A stretch of DNA of 64,000 nt from Mucidula mucida. Taxonomy: Eukaryota; Basidiomycota; Agaricomycetes; Agaricales; Physalacriaceae. Both the position numbers and the translations under genes were made by a program. The notes under the pieces are model-generated. The model ran no database searches. It was not told the DNA's origin and saw only the letters and a list, made by a program, of their open reading frames with translations. Of this stretch, positions 1 to 11,375 are shown in pieces (the first letter of the stretch is position 1; every line of letters starts with the position of its first letter). The DNA is taken from NCBI GenBank assembly GCA_015501055.1, contig JADNYV010000052.1, forward strand, positions 150,691 through 214,690, written 5' to 3'.

Positions 1-405
1 GAGTTGGCAATCGAGTGCTTGCAACAGCCTGTCAGATTCCTATGCACACTAGCCGATTCAAGCTTAACCTATTCATGGAGGGAATTGGAGACTCGAAGAC
101 AAGCCATGACCAAACAACGCCCAACTCGACCACCATGACCGTCTCGAGAGTCGAGACGAGCGCCCACCCTGCGACCACGGTGCGCGCTCAAATCTATTTC
201 ACTACCAGATTCTTCTTCATCGGTCAAACCAATTATGCATTGAAAAGCTGGAATTGGATTGGAATTGGACCACACCGAATATACTTCACTAACGTCCATA
301 CATCATGCTGAGCTCGAGCTGAACAATCCCAGTTCTCCGTAAATGAACGAGGTCTCGACGACTAGGTTAAACATCTAATAATAAAAACATTTAAATTCTC
401 CCGCT
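1..405. other. No gene recognised (left edge)
   Basis: Only short overlapping open frames on both strands, none with a recognisable protein motif. Probably the 3' flank of the gene at 406-921 and intergenic DNA. Confidence 0.5.
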
Positions 406-921
406 TTAATCCCTGCAACTTGCCTTAGGAACAATTGTGTCGAGAGAGATACTGGACTCACCAAGGCGCTTCAACTCCTCTCTCATCTTGTCCTCTTGCG
501 CCGTCTCGCCCTTCATCTTGTGCTCTTCTATGAGCACTTCGTCCACACCATCCGGATTCGTGTGCGTCCATGCACCTCTCTCCTTTTGGGTGACAGCAAG
601 AAAGTCATGGTAAACTGCGTCACGCCGTTGTGCATAAGAGCAGCCAAATCGGAAGCCCTCGTCAAGTAACATCTCCTCAAGGTTCATACGAACCGATGCG
701 TCCATGCTGTGATCTGGCGGAAGGTCAAACCCAAATGATTCGTTGAGCCACCGGACGCCCTCCTCATTGGGAATGTGGAGGCCGCCTATCATCTGGTAGT
801 TTGTGCGTTTCCGTCCGGTGGCAGCCTGTGAGCGATACCAGGGGGGGAAGACATCGTCATCGGGGAAGGGGTTGTAGGTGACATCGGATAGACTGCCAGG
901 CTTGGGTTGCTCAGTGGCCAT
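406..921 (-). CDS. Uncharacterised 171-aa protein, source of a duplicated fragment
   Basis: Open minus-strand frame. I chose the ATG at 921, which begins MATEQPKPGSLSDVTYNPFP; the frame stays open upstream to an ATG at 1122, but that part has low-complexity character and may be leader or intron. The product is acidic and hydrophilic, without signal peptide or membrane segment, and ends in a charged, probably helical tail rich in Glu and Lys. I do not recognise a family. The block around residues 31-50 (RSQAATGRKRTNYQMIGG) recurs as a decayed copy on the plus strand near 6.6 kb, which supports this being a real gene from a family that duplicates locally. Function unknown. Confidence 0.5.
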   Translation of the reverse strand: MATEQPKPGSLSDVTYNPFPDDDVFPPWYRSQAATGRKRTNYQMIGGLHIPNEEGVRWLNESFGFDLPPDHSMDASVRMNLEEMLLDEGFRFGCSYAQRRDAVYHDFLAVTQKERGAWTHTNPDGVDEVLIEEHKMKGETAQEDKMREELKRLGESSISLDTIVPKASCRD

Positions 922-1578
922 AGTGGTTGCTAGGAAAGAGCGACCTCGTACCCAGGGGTGAAAATCCTGCACAAAGAAACTCACGATGGGCTCCGAACAC
1001 GTTTGGCTACAGTAATTGACGCGCTTCGCCATGGATCCAAACCCTTCACGACAACTCATCAATTCTCGGCAGATATCAAGCAGATATACATGCAGCTCCG
1101 TTATGTCGTCGCTTACGTTCATTCTGGGTGCACGCTACGGCGCGTACGCGCCGTCAACGACGTGGATGAGTCGTCGCTTGAACATTCAATAATCTAACTA
1201 TTGCGTAGATATCACATTGTCGTATACTACTTCGAATTGCGTCGGCGCATTCACCGAACATGTACCAGTGAGTAGTCCAATAACAACGACGGTCTCTGTC
1301 AACACATAGTACGACCAAGGACGTCTTCGCCACCAGAAGTGGGACATGGACAAGTTCAGGGCTATGTTGTATCGCAATGATTGAAAAGGAGCGGAGGGGG
1401 ACATTTTCCTCCATTTTGTATCGATGTGGCGAAAGCTGGCGTGGAGACCAACGTTAGACAAAGGAGAGCTGGAAGCAGTCGTGGAGACTATGACGCGAGC
1501 AGGACTGTTTGCGACACTGGATGCCGGGTATCACTCGTAGGCTCTCTGTCGTGTTGCTTGATTATTTTGGTTGCTGAT

Positions 1579-1995
1579 ATGCAGTCAGAATTCCTCTCAA
1601 TCATATTCCAATCCATGACCGAGATTGTGGAGTCCTCACCAAAGCTATTGAAACTCCTGGAGGGTGAATTTCCGCGCGCCAACGCGCTTTTCCAAAGGGA
1701 CATGCACATCCAGACCACGACTGGCGGTATCGGCGACCCGGAGCATCAAGGAGTGTTCGCCAGTCTAGCCATGCCGGCGTTTGACAGTCCGATTTGGGAC
1801 CATGGCGTATGGCAAATGTTTTGTGAGCTGCAGTCCCTGTGTCGGGACTGGAAAGAGGACTGCGGTAGGAGGGAATGTCCGAATAGGGGCAAAGCTGTGA
1901 TCAAGAGCCGCGCGAAACTTGTAAGCAAGTGGTATTCTGTTCGAGCGTGTGTAGGGATAGGTAGGTCTTCGACTTCTGGCGTCCGTGTTGATTGA
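1579..1995 (+). CDS. Possible uncharacterised protein exon
   Basis: A plus-strand open frame beginning MQSEFLSIIFQSMTEIVESS and continuing through a segment with WQMFCELQSLCRDWKEDCGRRECPN. The arrangement of Trp, Cys and Arg resembles the regions that precede MYND-type zinc fingers in many mushroom proteins, but no complete Cys-His finger is visible. A further exon may follow after about 2010. The frame extends upstream to an ATG at 1381 with unconvincing composition. It could equally be a remnant. Function not assigned. Confidence 0.28.
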   Translation: MQSEFLSIIFQSMTEIVESSPKLLKLLEGEFPRANALFQRDMHIQTTTGGIGDPEHQGVFASLAMPAFDSPIWDHGVWQMFCELQSLCRDWKEDCGRRECPNRGKAVIKSRAKLVSKWYSVRACVGIGRSSTSGVRVD

Positions 1996-2099
1996 CTGAA
2001 GATTTGTTTGTAGGGAAACGGAACATGACCAAGGATGTCGAAAAAATTGGGTTAGCATTCTTCGCAGCGAACGACGGAGGAAGGTCATACATGGCTCAG

Positions 2100-3470
2100 G
2101 CCCTGCGACAATGCAACAGGTTTCGCCTTCTCTGCAATCCTTTGGCGTGTACGCGTCGGTTGTAGCTGCTCTACAAATGTTAGGATACAGTTACGCAAGT
2201 TGAATAATAAAGAGTATCACATGTTTTCAGCTTGTAGTGGAGATGACGAGACTCAGGGTGCTGCTCCTCACATGAGGTATGGCCGCGTCCAAAGAGCATC
2301 CTCAGTCAATTGAGTAAGCAGCAACTCAAAGGGTTCAAAACGTTCTAAGGCGCGTCAAACACAACTCAGGCGAGATGAAACCGAGGCACATACAAGCATC
2401 TAGAAGATATCGTGGGGCATTCACAATAATCGTGTCGTCGTTGCACGAAGCCTTAAGTCATACATGCCCCAAAATAGCGTGAAAGTAAACATGGAGGATG
2501 CATTCATGGTCTAGTTTCAAGGCTCAAGCAGAACCTTTAGCCTGAATTGGAGGGTGATTGCCGCCGTTCAATCTGATAACCAATTGTCAACAATGCCTTG
2601 CACCACTAAGCGATACAAGCTGTTGGAAGTGACGAACGGAAAGGATTTCAATTTGAGGCCAATGGGTCGTGCGTGCTCTGAAAAAACCGGGTTTATCAAA
2701 AAGAGAAAGTCGTCGATAATGCAGGTGGTCACCTACGACGCGTATACAGCGTTCTCGTGTTCTCTATGTAGACTTTGCAGCGTTCTCAAGTTCTTTTAGG
2801 CAGCAATGGCCCCCTAACTCTTCAACCCCACCGCGCCAGAAGTCTCGGCAGAGTCTGAGGGTCATATATGTAGATTGGCAGCAAGTCGACACAGAAGGCG
2901 GTTGCTTTAATGTACCACAGAGGGCAGACCAGATGGTAGATCAAGACAAGTCATCAAGTTGGCAACAGAAGCCCAGAACATCTATCCGAAAGTGTATTGA
3001 TCAGGAAATCTAAGGTAAGAACGACAGCAAGGCAGCGTAGCATCAATATTCTAGAGCAGAAGTCAATAAATGTGTACAAGTTGCCTGGCATGCATACCAG
3101 GTGATAGGACAAATTCTGGCCACGTTTGAGGCTACGTGATATCAATGCGCAGATGCCTAACATTGTAAATCAGTCGCGAAGAGTCACTGAGGCGTCACTG
3201 TAAGTGAGTACCGCCACGTTGTTTCTCGTGGTCGGAGCGTGGACAAACGTGGCGCAGACCTAGCGAGGACGTGTATGTCGGTGGAATACAGGACATAGTA
3301 CACGTTACACCAAACGGCGCAGCTCGCGCAGTGAGGGAGGAGAGGAAGAGAGTTGGAATCAGCTGAAACTACACCTGATCGAGAGTGTTACATAATGTAA
3401 CCTTTAACAACGTCTGTCGGGCACGCTGCTTTGAAGCTACCACGACCAACACTTTTACGTCTCGCCAGCA
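2100..3470. other. Intergenic, no gene recognised
   Basis: About 1.4 kb upstream of the REEP-like gene. Short frames occur on both strands but none shows domain-like composition or consistent splice sites. It presumably contains the promoter of the gene starting at 3471; no clear TATA box was seen. Confidence 0.5.
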
Positions 3471-4465
3471 ATGCTCTTCTATTTCACGTCCCGCATAATT
3501 AGGTAGGCAATCCCTGCCGATGCCGTCGATGAGCGCTGAACGACGACCAGCTCTGTCTCCGCATTCCTCTATCCCGGTTACGCGTCCTACAAGACCCTTT
3601 CTCAGCGACCAGCGTCCGAAGAGGAACTCGAACGATGGCTTATGTACTGGAGTGTCCTCGGCTGCATAGTCGGCGTCGAATACGTCGCTGAATGGATGAT
3701 CTCCTGGTGAGTCCCTCCCGGCATTTCCATCCACGGATCTAAACATCATCCAGGATCCCCATGTACTACTTTACAAAGACTCTCTTCCTCCTCTACCTCT
3801 CCCTGCCGCAGACACACGGCTCGACGTACCTTTACCGCGCCCACCTTCAGCCGTTCTTCCAGGCGCATGAACATCAGATCGATAAAGCCATTGCGGAGAT
3901 GAAGAAGAGGGTCTATACCTTCCTTCAAACAAAGGCCCGAGCCATCTGGGACCAATTGTCCGCTAGTGCCGGCATAGGCTCGGCGAGCCCGACTTCGGTG
4001 CTTAATGAGGACCAGGGAGCTCCGCCGACGCTGAGCGACCCAGTGTCCGGCCCCGCACAGTTGGCGGGCACACTCTGGCGCTCATACGGGCCATCTATCA
4101 TGGCTTCAGGCGCCGCTCTCCTCAAGCAGGCGACGGCGCCTACAACATCGTCGACCTTCACGGTCACACCGACGCCTTCAGGATTCAGTTCTCGCACAAC
4201 GACTTCTGTCCTGGAGCGCAGACGCCAACTGGAAGCCGAGCTGGCTGCGCTCTCTGCTACGTCCGATTCTCCTCCACCTCTTAGCCCTCGTGAACGCACG
4301 ACGAGCACGGGCCGCTTTGAGGAGATCGAAATACCGTCGGATGTAGAGGGATATGATGTTGGCCAAGGTCATTCATACGACCGACCTGCAGCACAGAAGC
4401 GTGGGAGCAGTTGGTTTGGATGGAGCGCCAGTGGCAGCGGATACGAGCCAGTCAAGCAGGATTGA
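3471..4465 (+). CDS. REEP/HVA22/TB2-DP1 family ER membrane-shaping protein
   Basis: Three exons (3471-3502, 3551-3706, 3754-4465) splice in frame to 299 residues; both introns are 47-48 bases with GT-AG ends. The start MLFYFTSRIISSVSAFLYPG and the following ASYKTL, WLMYWSV and VEYVAEWMISWIPMYYFTKTLFLLYLSLPQ segments form the hairpin membrane region of the TB2/DP1/HVA22 (Yop1, REEP) family, which curves ER tubules. After the membrane part comes an amphipathic stretch (HEHQIDKAIAEMKKRVYTFL) and a long, disordered Ser/Thr/Pro-rich C-terminal tail that is much longer than in yeast Yop1 and typical of REEP3-like fungal members. The tail contains a charged heptad-like segment (LERRRQLEAELAAL). Reading is intact. 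It most likely acts in the ER membrane; cargo or partner proteins cannot be inferred. Confidence 0.88.
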
Positions 4466-4820
4466 GACTCCCTACGTAGTTATCGGTACGACTCCTTGTA
4501 ATACACAGTAATTTTCTAACGACCGACACGGCAAGCTCCAACCAGGGAAGAGATAATTACGTCTCACGACATCTTACGCGGTAAGTGCGGATTGAAAGAG
4601 GGTAATTTCAATAGCTGGGTGGAGTTTGACTTGCGCGTCTTGCTTAAACATTCACCTCGAACATGTTCAGAATCTGAACTTACCAGATGATCAGACCCAG
4701 TTTAACTGCCAATTCAATGCCAGCAACAGACCTCTAACTCGTTGCTTCTTGTATCCAAATCGTTGAATTTCACAGTCAAATGTACATGCAAGACTTTCTT
4801 TTACGCCTTTCATTTCGCGT
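4466..4820. other. Intergenic between convergent genes
   Basis: Separates the stop of the REEP-like gene (plus strand) from the stop of the DJ-1-like gene (minus strand), so it should contain two 3' ends. No gene or clear structured element recognised. Confidence 0.5.
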
Positions 4821-5747
4821 CTAAACCAGACCATGGACTTTGGCGAACGGATCATCATCTTGACCATGCTCAGACACCTCTATCTGGCCGCGGAGAAGGT
4901 TCGCCATTTTGTCACCAACAAGATGGGCGACGAAGGCTAGCGCCATGTCGGATCCTATTGACAGTTATATTCAGTAGAGGTTTAGGCGTTTGGTTGAGGC
5001 CCACATACCAGCACTAACTCCCGAGCTAGTCCAGACATTTCCATCAGTCACCCAACGCGCTTTGGCTACCCAGTTGATATCCTTGGGAGCGTTAGCCTGT
5101 CAAAATTGAGTTGAAGCCATCTGGGTTTAGTCAGTCGAACAGGACGAACCACAATCATCTTGAAGAATGCTTTATTCGTCGTCGCCTTCTTTCCGCTTAA
5201 CACCCCCGCCGCAGCGAGGATGGCGCTCCCACCGCAGACGGAACAGATGTATTTGGCCTTGGGAGCTTGGGCTTTGATAAAGTCGATTTCGGCCTTGGGT
5301 GTCTTGTCCTCGCCCGTGGCAAAGTCGGGGAGGGGGCCTTCAAGTTTGTTCACCAACAGTCATGACACGCGGGTGAAGGGAACATACCAGCCGGAACCCA
5401 CAAAACGTCATATCGCGTTCCCGCCGCTAGAGCACCGGCTTACGTCTGAGTCGGGTTGACGGTGACCCGCTCCGGGGCGGTAAAGCTCTTGACTGGCTCC
5501 ATGCTGGGAGCTAAAAAGTCGAATTGGACGCGATATGGGACTGGGCCCGTTAGCTCTGGGGGACACATGGGCGTGTCGGCAAAGTTGAGACCTAGTAGTA
5601 GTAGTGTTTTGTGAGATCTGGGGCGTGGCGACTCTGAAGCTCGAAGCGCGACGAACCCAACAGGATCTCAGAGGGTGGGATGAAATCTGAGAGCGTCACG
5701 TCATCGCACAAGCAGAAAGCGAACTTGAGGATCTGAGGTTGAGCCAT
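4821..5747 (-). pseudogene. DJ-1/PfpI family protein interrupted by an in-frame TAA
   Basis: Five exons can be placed on the minus strand (5747-5657, 5591-5388, 5337-5153, 5096-5009, 4954-4821), all with GT-AG introns and consistent phase, giving 233 codons. The protein starts MAQPQILKFAFCLCDDVTLSD and carries the DJ-1/PfpI elbow AKYICSVCGGSAILAAAG, with the nucleophile-position Cys in SVCGGS, followed by TTNKAFFKM and [10 protein letters not shown], and [15 protein letters not shown] near the C-terminus. This is the ThiJ/PfpI fold seen in glyoxalase-like and isonitrile hydratase-like proteins. Codon NPTQT is followed directly by TAA (complement 5440-5442) and then the frame resumes as AGALAAGTRYDVLWVPAG without shift, so the lesion is a nonsense substitution, not an indel. 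A 17-base intron at this spot would be too short and would break the frame. It is either a young pseudogene, an allele-specific null, or a sequence error. Confidence 0.82.
5440..5442 (-). other. Premature TAA codon in DJ-1-like gene
   Basis: Minus-strand TAA lying between ...VNPTQT and AGALAAG in an otherwise continuous reading frame. In related proteins an aromatic residue would fit here, so a single-base change from TAC or TAT is the simplest explanation. Confidence 0.7.
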
Positions 5748-6599
5748 TGCGATAGTACTGATCAAGAGATTGATCAATGGGCTGGCTTATATCGTCGACG
5801 CGACTTGAGGGTTGTGCCAATGCGGTGGATGTATTAAGTGTGTTAGGACAACAGACAGTCTCGGAGGAAGAATACGTGCCGAAAGAACGCGTCGACTATT
5901 CAATACTGCCAAGACGAAGCAAGCCGGCAGGAAACGTAAGCGCACCGTTGTACCTATTGACTGCGGAGCAGCTGATGTTGGCCTGATGGAACTTGACGTT
6001 CGTTCTCGTACGTCCATTCAATGCACATGCGTAGATTTTTGAATATGACCGCTCGGTTGACGATGCGTGGCAGTATAGTGTAGTATTCAATTTGTATGTG
6101 ATTCCGTCTGGGATGGTGTGTGAGGTCGTACTACTCAGCCGTACTGGTAGAAAGTGGGCAATAATACCGTCGGCGTCGCGAATACCGTCGCTGGACGCGC
6201 CACGGGTCTGTTACACGTCCACTTGGTAAGCTGTATCACGATCAACCATGTGCATGAACCCTCACCTCGATACATACTGCAGCTGCATTCTGTACGCCTA
6301 GACCTTCCTCGTGGACAATTTCGCCCGACGTGTCTTTCTATGCGCCTTTACCCACCATTAGAGGATATCCAGGAGTTTGTAAGTTAGGACTGGATAGTTA
6401 CGCTTAGGATGATGAGGGTCGTCCGGGAATACAGTCGTGCGCCACAGAATTCTGGCAGAGAACCAAGGACGCCAGCTTTGATGAGCGCCCTTTCCAGACG
6501 GGCGATTGCATGTCGTATTATCATCCGACTGGACCGTTGTTCCTGCTCTTCCACCGTCGTGATCATACTTTGGGAATAACGAGGCCCCGACTTCGACTA
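5748..6599. other. Intergenic, no gene recognised
   Basis: Upstream of the DJ-1-like gene and upstream of the duplicated fragment at 6.6 kb. Only short open frames without recognisable motifs. Confidence 0.4.
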
Positions 6600-6692
6600 C
6601 AACGCTTCATCCCCTTGGTACGCTCACAGGCTGCCTCTGGGCGGAAACGCGCCAACTACCAGATGATAGGCGGCGTTCACATTGTCAATTTA
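6600..6692 (+). pseudogene. Decayed partial copy of the gene at 406-921
   Basis: The plus strand encodes VRSQAASGRKRANYQMIGG here, nearly the same as residues 31-50 of the minus-strand gene at 406-921. Similarity is also clear at nucleotide level over about 75 bases (for example ctcacaggctgcc and actaccagatgataggcgg are shared). Flanking protein similarity fades quickly and the frame soon ends, so it is an inverted, truncated remnant rather than a gene. Confidence 0.75.
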
Positions 6693-6933
6693 GTTTCTAG
6701 ATTGCTGCAGCCGTAGGGTTTCAATGTTTCTATCGATGTTTGTGGGAAACCTCCGAGCGTCTGTCCTCGCGCCACATAATATACACCCTAATCGAAGCAC
6801 AATGTCCATTCTTTCCTTGATATACACATGTTTTTCGTATTAAAGGGAAATAAAGCAAATAGTAAACTGTCAAGGGTCCAGAGCAATAAATGTCTACATC
6901 ACAGTATCATAGAAATAATCGGCAACGCCGAGC

Positions 6934-9351
6934 TCAAGCTGTAGAGACCTGCAGTGAATTGGCAGCGTTGGAAATGACATTTTGCATCTCGGCGTCAGAG
7001 TCGCTGAAGAATAAACAATTAATCAAGGTCATAAATGATACTATGTGGGGATGGACGTACTCGCTAGTAACAATATTGTAACCATCGTTGGGCGAAGCAG
7101 TCGTGGTCGTGGTGTCATTGCTAGAAGACGTCGTAGTTGTGTCGGGAGAGTACGTCGTTCCTGGAGTGGGGGTAAGGTCGTTGTCACCGAGACCTTGCAT
7201 GATCACGTTGACATTCTGGTCTTGAGCAGCTTCACATGACGGTCAACAACAGTACTTGGGAAAGAACAGATGCTTACTGTTGAACCATGATGTCCAGATG
7301 GTACTTTGTTGTTCAGTGGTGACGCCGATCTCGTTCTCGTCACCAGAAGATTGGCGGCGCGAAAGAGCTGATGATGGCGGGTCACTTTCGTTTCCCCCTT
7401 TCACTGAAAAGAAATTACGCACTCGATGAAGATTCAGAGACTTCGTTGATGGAGCTGTTGGCAAATACGAAGAAATCCGAGAACTTCTGGAGCGGCACAC
7501 CCATAGTCAGATAGACAGGCTTGGTGGTTCTGTGAACGCAGAGTGAGTTGAAAAACGGAACCCAGTCCCAAACGATAACTCACGTCAATTGGTCCCGAAT
7601 GTCAGCTTGACGTATAATCCATTCGTTCCCAAGCTCAATAATGTTGTTAATGTCCGAGTTGTTCTGGTTCGTAAAGTACGTCCTCTCAAACGGCAAATAC
7701 GAAGAGGTCAGACCGCCGACAGCAGAGTTACCCAGATCGACGCTGTCCACTCCACTCGAACCGTCGGTGACTTCTGGTACGACATCGTCTCCAGACTGAC
7801 GGCGAGTAGCTGGAAGGCAGATTTAAGTTGAAGTTTGCCTTAGATGAGTTTAACCTACGCGCAGAAACCCATCGGCCGCGGATTTGAACACCAGACTTGT
7901 TGGACGAGCGGGCCCTTTCGAGAGCGCGGGCTTTCTTCATCCTGTCCTTCCTGTCCAGAAGGATCTGCCTCTTCGAACGCGTGGCACGGCGACCCGGAGC
8001 AGCTGAGGGCTGAACAGGCGGTGGCGAAGTCGGCGTAAAAACCTTGGGACAACTGGATTCGACGTCGCATTCGAAACCACTTGTTCTGAAGAGGAGAATA
8101 TGAGGAGATCTGTCGGAGACCAAGAAATCGGATACACTAACCCAGCAACGACCAAGTGATTAGGATCGAATTGTTGAATGAACTTGGTGATATCGTCGTG
8201 CCACTCCGAAATGACCGTCGTGTCGCACGTGTTGCTCGTTGGAAGGGATCCTCCGCACCTTGCACGCACGCATGAGCCAGGCTTTATGTAGGAGAAATTT
8301 GAAACACATACTGTGCTTCCTTGATTGGTGTCCTGTTAGTGGTTTATTCAGTACGTAGGCGTGGCGACAATGGATTAGGACGAACCATGATGCAACCGTA
8401 GTCTCTTCGGAATAACGGGTAACAATATCCTCGACAATGGCCTTGAAGACATTGATGATCGTTTGGTTCGAGAAAAAGTCGTGACAGGTTGATCCCAAGT
8501 TGCACTGATGAAATCGGCGCCACCTGTTTAAAGATCTGAGTGGTCTCGCCGGCGGAGCGTGTGTTCACGACCGTACCATAATCGTTTCGGAGAAAGTTAC
8601 GGGGCCTGGTGGTATTGAATCCGTTGACAATAGTCTCTGCTAGATCGTCTGTGAGGCTATGGCATCAGGCGCAAGCATTGATATACGGCGTGATCGCATA
8701 CCGATGGACTGATTGGCAATCAGTGCGCGTGGGTCGAAGTTGTTGGACAGCGTGAAGTCAATGTGAATGTTCTGGAGCTTGGCCTGTTCACAAGCTTGTC
8801 TAGCCTCTTGAATCCGTTTTCGTCTTCGTTGAACGTCAATGATCCATTTGGATGCAGGAGTTGCAGCCAAGTTTCGTTAGAGCCGGCAGGAGGGACATTA
8901 AATTCATTAACCACTATGGAGACATGAGTGTGGCTCGAGCTTAGGATATGAATGAAGGACGCATACAGTTGTAGGCGGGAACGACTACGTTCGTGATTCC
9001 GAGGCGCGACACGTTGGAGAGAACGTTTGCCATGTCCTGTTCTAACGCGGCGTCAAACCGCGTGTTCGATCACACCGGGGGTCTTCACTCACCGTCGACC
9101 AAAGTAGACAGCCAGTACGCATCGATGGCAAGATATGGGTACGTGCTGAGATAGAACAGAGACTTGAGGGCGCATCGATAATTGAATAACATGCCGACGC
9201 ACCTTCCGTTGAGCATCAGTTTGCCATCGCTTTCCGTGATGAAAGGCGAAGTGGCTGCCTGGGCAGTATTCGTCCTCGAAGCCATAGGCAATCTGGCGGA
9301 AACCAGAGCGCCTGCGAGCAGAGTAGGCCATAAGTTCGCGAGGAAGTGCAT
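6934..9351 (-). CDS. Secreted glycoside hydrolase, GH5-like (mannanase/cellulase type)
   Basis: A many-intron minus-strand gene. It starts at the ATG at 9351 with a signal peptide (MHFLANLWPTLLAGALVSA) followed by ITESDGKLMLNGR and TYPYLAIDAYWLSTLVD, the N-terminal pattern of fungal GH5 enzymes of the beta-mannanase/endoglucanase type. Further exons encode DMANVLSNVSRLGITNVVVPAYN, SNETWLQLLHPNGSLTFNE, HDFFSNQTIINVFKAIVEDIVTRY, CGGSLPTSNTCDTTVISEW, FDPNHLVVAG and a C-terminal TIWTSWFN region. Near the end is a Thr/Ser-rich low-complexity stretch (TTTTSSSNDTTTTTA) followed by DGYNIVTSDSDAEMQ and the stop at 6934. The segment expected to hold the acid/base NE motif, between VASW (about 8380) and CGGSL (about 8245), does not give a clean NEP under the splicing I tried. 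Exon borders in the middle are uncertain. The likely substrate is a plant cell-wall beta-mannan or glucan; specificity is inference. Confidence 0.72.
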
Positions 9352-11375
9352 ACCGACTGGACAAGGAGGTCGCGGGCGAAGGCAGGAAAACTCAAACACG
9401 AACGGCCTGGCTTATAAGGGCCGTCAGGATCACCGAAGGAACGTTTCCGCGCGCACCTGAGCGGCACTGAAATTCAAATAGCGTGGGCGTCTATCACAGG
9501 GCCGTGATGCTGAGAACCGTATTCTCCGGAGTCCTCGTAAGACACAGCTTCGGTTCTGTGGACACGAATAATCGAAGGATTGACGTCTAGAAGGTCCAGA
9601 CAGCATCAAGGGCACCTTTGTGTGAGAGAGTTGATTCTGAGAGGTGAAACAGCCTCGCTACTGAGTGAGAATGTAAGCGGACATTTCGGACGCAGAGAAA
9701 GCATAAACCTTCATTCTGGAGCTTGTGCACGCCCGACTGGGCGCGCGATGCAGGGATTTCACGGATTGACATACCTTGATGTGCGACAAGATCATATCAT
9801 ACCCAGAATAGAAACGATTGGAAGGGGACGTTCATGTTATCTTATGTCCGATCGCGAACGCAGATGACAGTTATGCAACGCGCACCATGCTCTATCCAAG
9901 AAGGTCAGCGAAGGAGAGCTAGGCAAAGTCCGACTCCACACCACTGAATACCGCTGAAGCAGCCGTAACTAGCCTGGGCGCGAGTAGGGACATCATCGTG
10001 AGGACAGCGCTCAAAGTGCGACTTGAAACAGACAGAGGCACGTAGGCTGACATGCATATTGATCACGCTTGAGGTGGATTCGCGCAGCAGAAAAGACGTT
10101 GAGTATCCGAGCCTGAGGGGAATAACTAGCGCTGGCGCAAAATAGATATGAATCTAGCGGAGATGGAGGACCTCAGCACCAATAGATCCCGAATACGCGA
10201 TGGAGAGATTTTCAAGCCACGAGGAATGATGATCGCCATCCCGGGGCGAGGAGAGCGTGGGTATCCCGCTGTTGTCCATTTTTCTGATGATGGCTGATTC
10301 CAGTATTGTTGGTACCTAATCTTTAGTGTTGAAATCAAGATAAATTGGGGTACCCGCCATCGTTGGTAGCGACAAAACAGTATATGCTGTAGAGCACCTT
10401 ATACCACAGTTTGTCGGACTGAAAGCGCCACGGACCTAAGCATCGGGATGACGGGATCGAGCCTCGCGGCATGAAGAAGTCTGTCAGGATAAGGACAAAA
10501 ATGACCAAGTCATTGGAACGCAGACATATGTCTCATTGTTGACATCTTCACATGATGATGAATGGAACAGGTTGAAAGGACTTTGGTTAAACAAACCGAA
10601 GAGTGTTGAATGCGAGTCGCACGCAGACCGGCCGGGGTGCTATCTTTCACCTACACATGGTGGTATATTGGCTAGTTGGAGAAAACCTTCCTCCATCGAG
10701 TTTTCGCGGGAATTAATCGTGTGTCGATTATTATAGAGAGAGGCATGACAGATTGACCACGCATTGGTCCAGATCGGAGCGTGGGTAGACGCGGTAAGAC
10801 GTAGTGGCATGTAGGGCTAGATCCCGGTCCTATGACACCTGGAGAAAGGCTGACTCTCTTCCTATAAAAAGGTGTTGCGAGGGTTGGAAGAGCAAGGAGC
10901 GTCGGTCATTGCCACTTTTGGAAGCAAATCCAATTCAGCGGCTTTTAACTCCGCTGCGTTGTTCGTAAACCTCTTCGGCTATCGAATGACGCACACTTCG
11001 ATGGACGGCTTGTACAGCTCCGGAGAGTCATTCGGTCGTGGTCCTGTGCCAGAGACATATATACACCGCATCGTTTTCACTGCCGATGTCCTAAAATTCG
11101 ATACGACTCCGAGTCCAAAGTCTCATCACGGCTTCAGTAAAGTAGATGCAGCGCCTGAGATATTCGTCCTCGTCGGAGCGCCATGAGCAGCAACTGGGTA
11201 CCAGGACGTGCCGACATGGTGTTTGCTGTAGCCGACTCTTTGCCCCAACTTTGCCCATCATCATTTTCTCTTTTCGGAATGCATTACATCATACTCGCTG
11301 CCTACTTGCAACCACCATCGACTGGTTCAAGCTGTCCCCATTGATAATCTATTCCTCTTGCATACAATCGTGTTC
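9352..11375. other. Two-kilobase interval without a recognised gene
   Basis: Short open frames only. A TATAAAAA sequence at 10863-10870 precedes a 104-codon plus-strand frame at 10872-11186 that has no recognisable motif; I do not call it a gene. The right end should contain the promoter of the P-loop gene at 11376. Confidence 0.4.

Noticed and set aside
10872..11186. 104-codon plus-strand frame after a TATAAAAA
   Set aside because: No motif, no clear splice continuation and no similarity I recognise; insufficient to call a gene.
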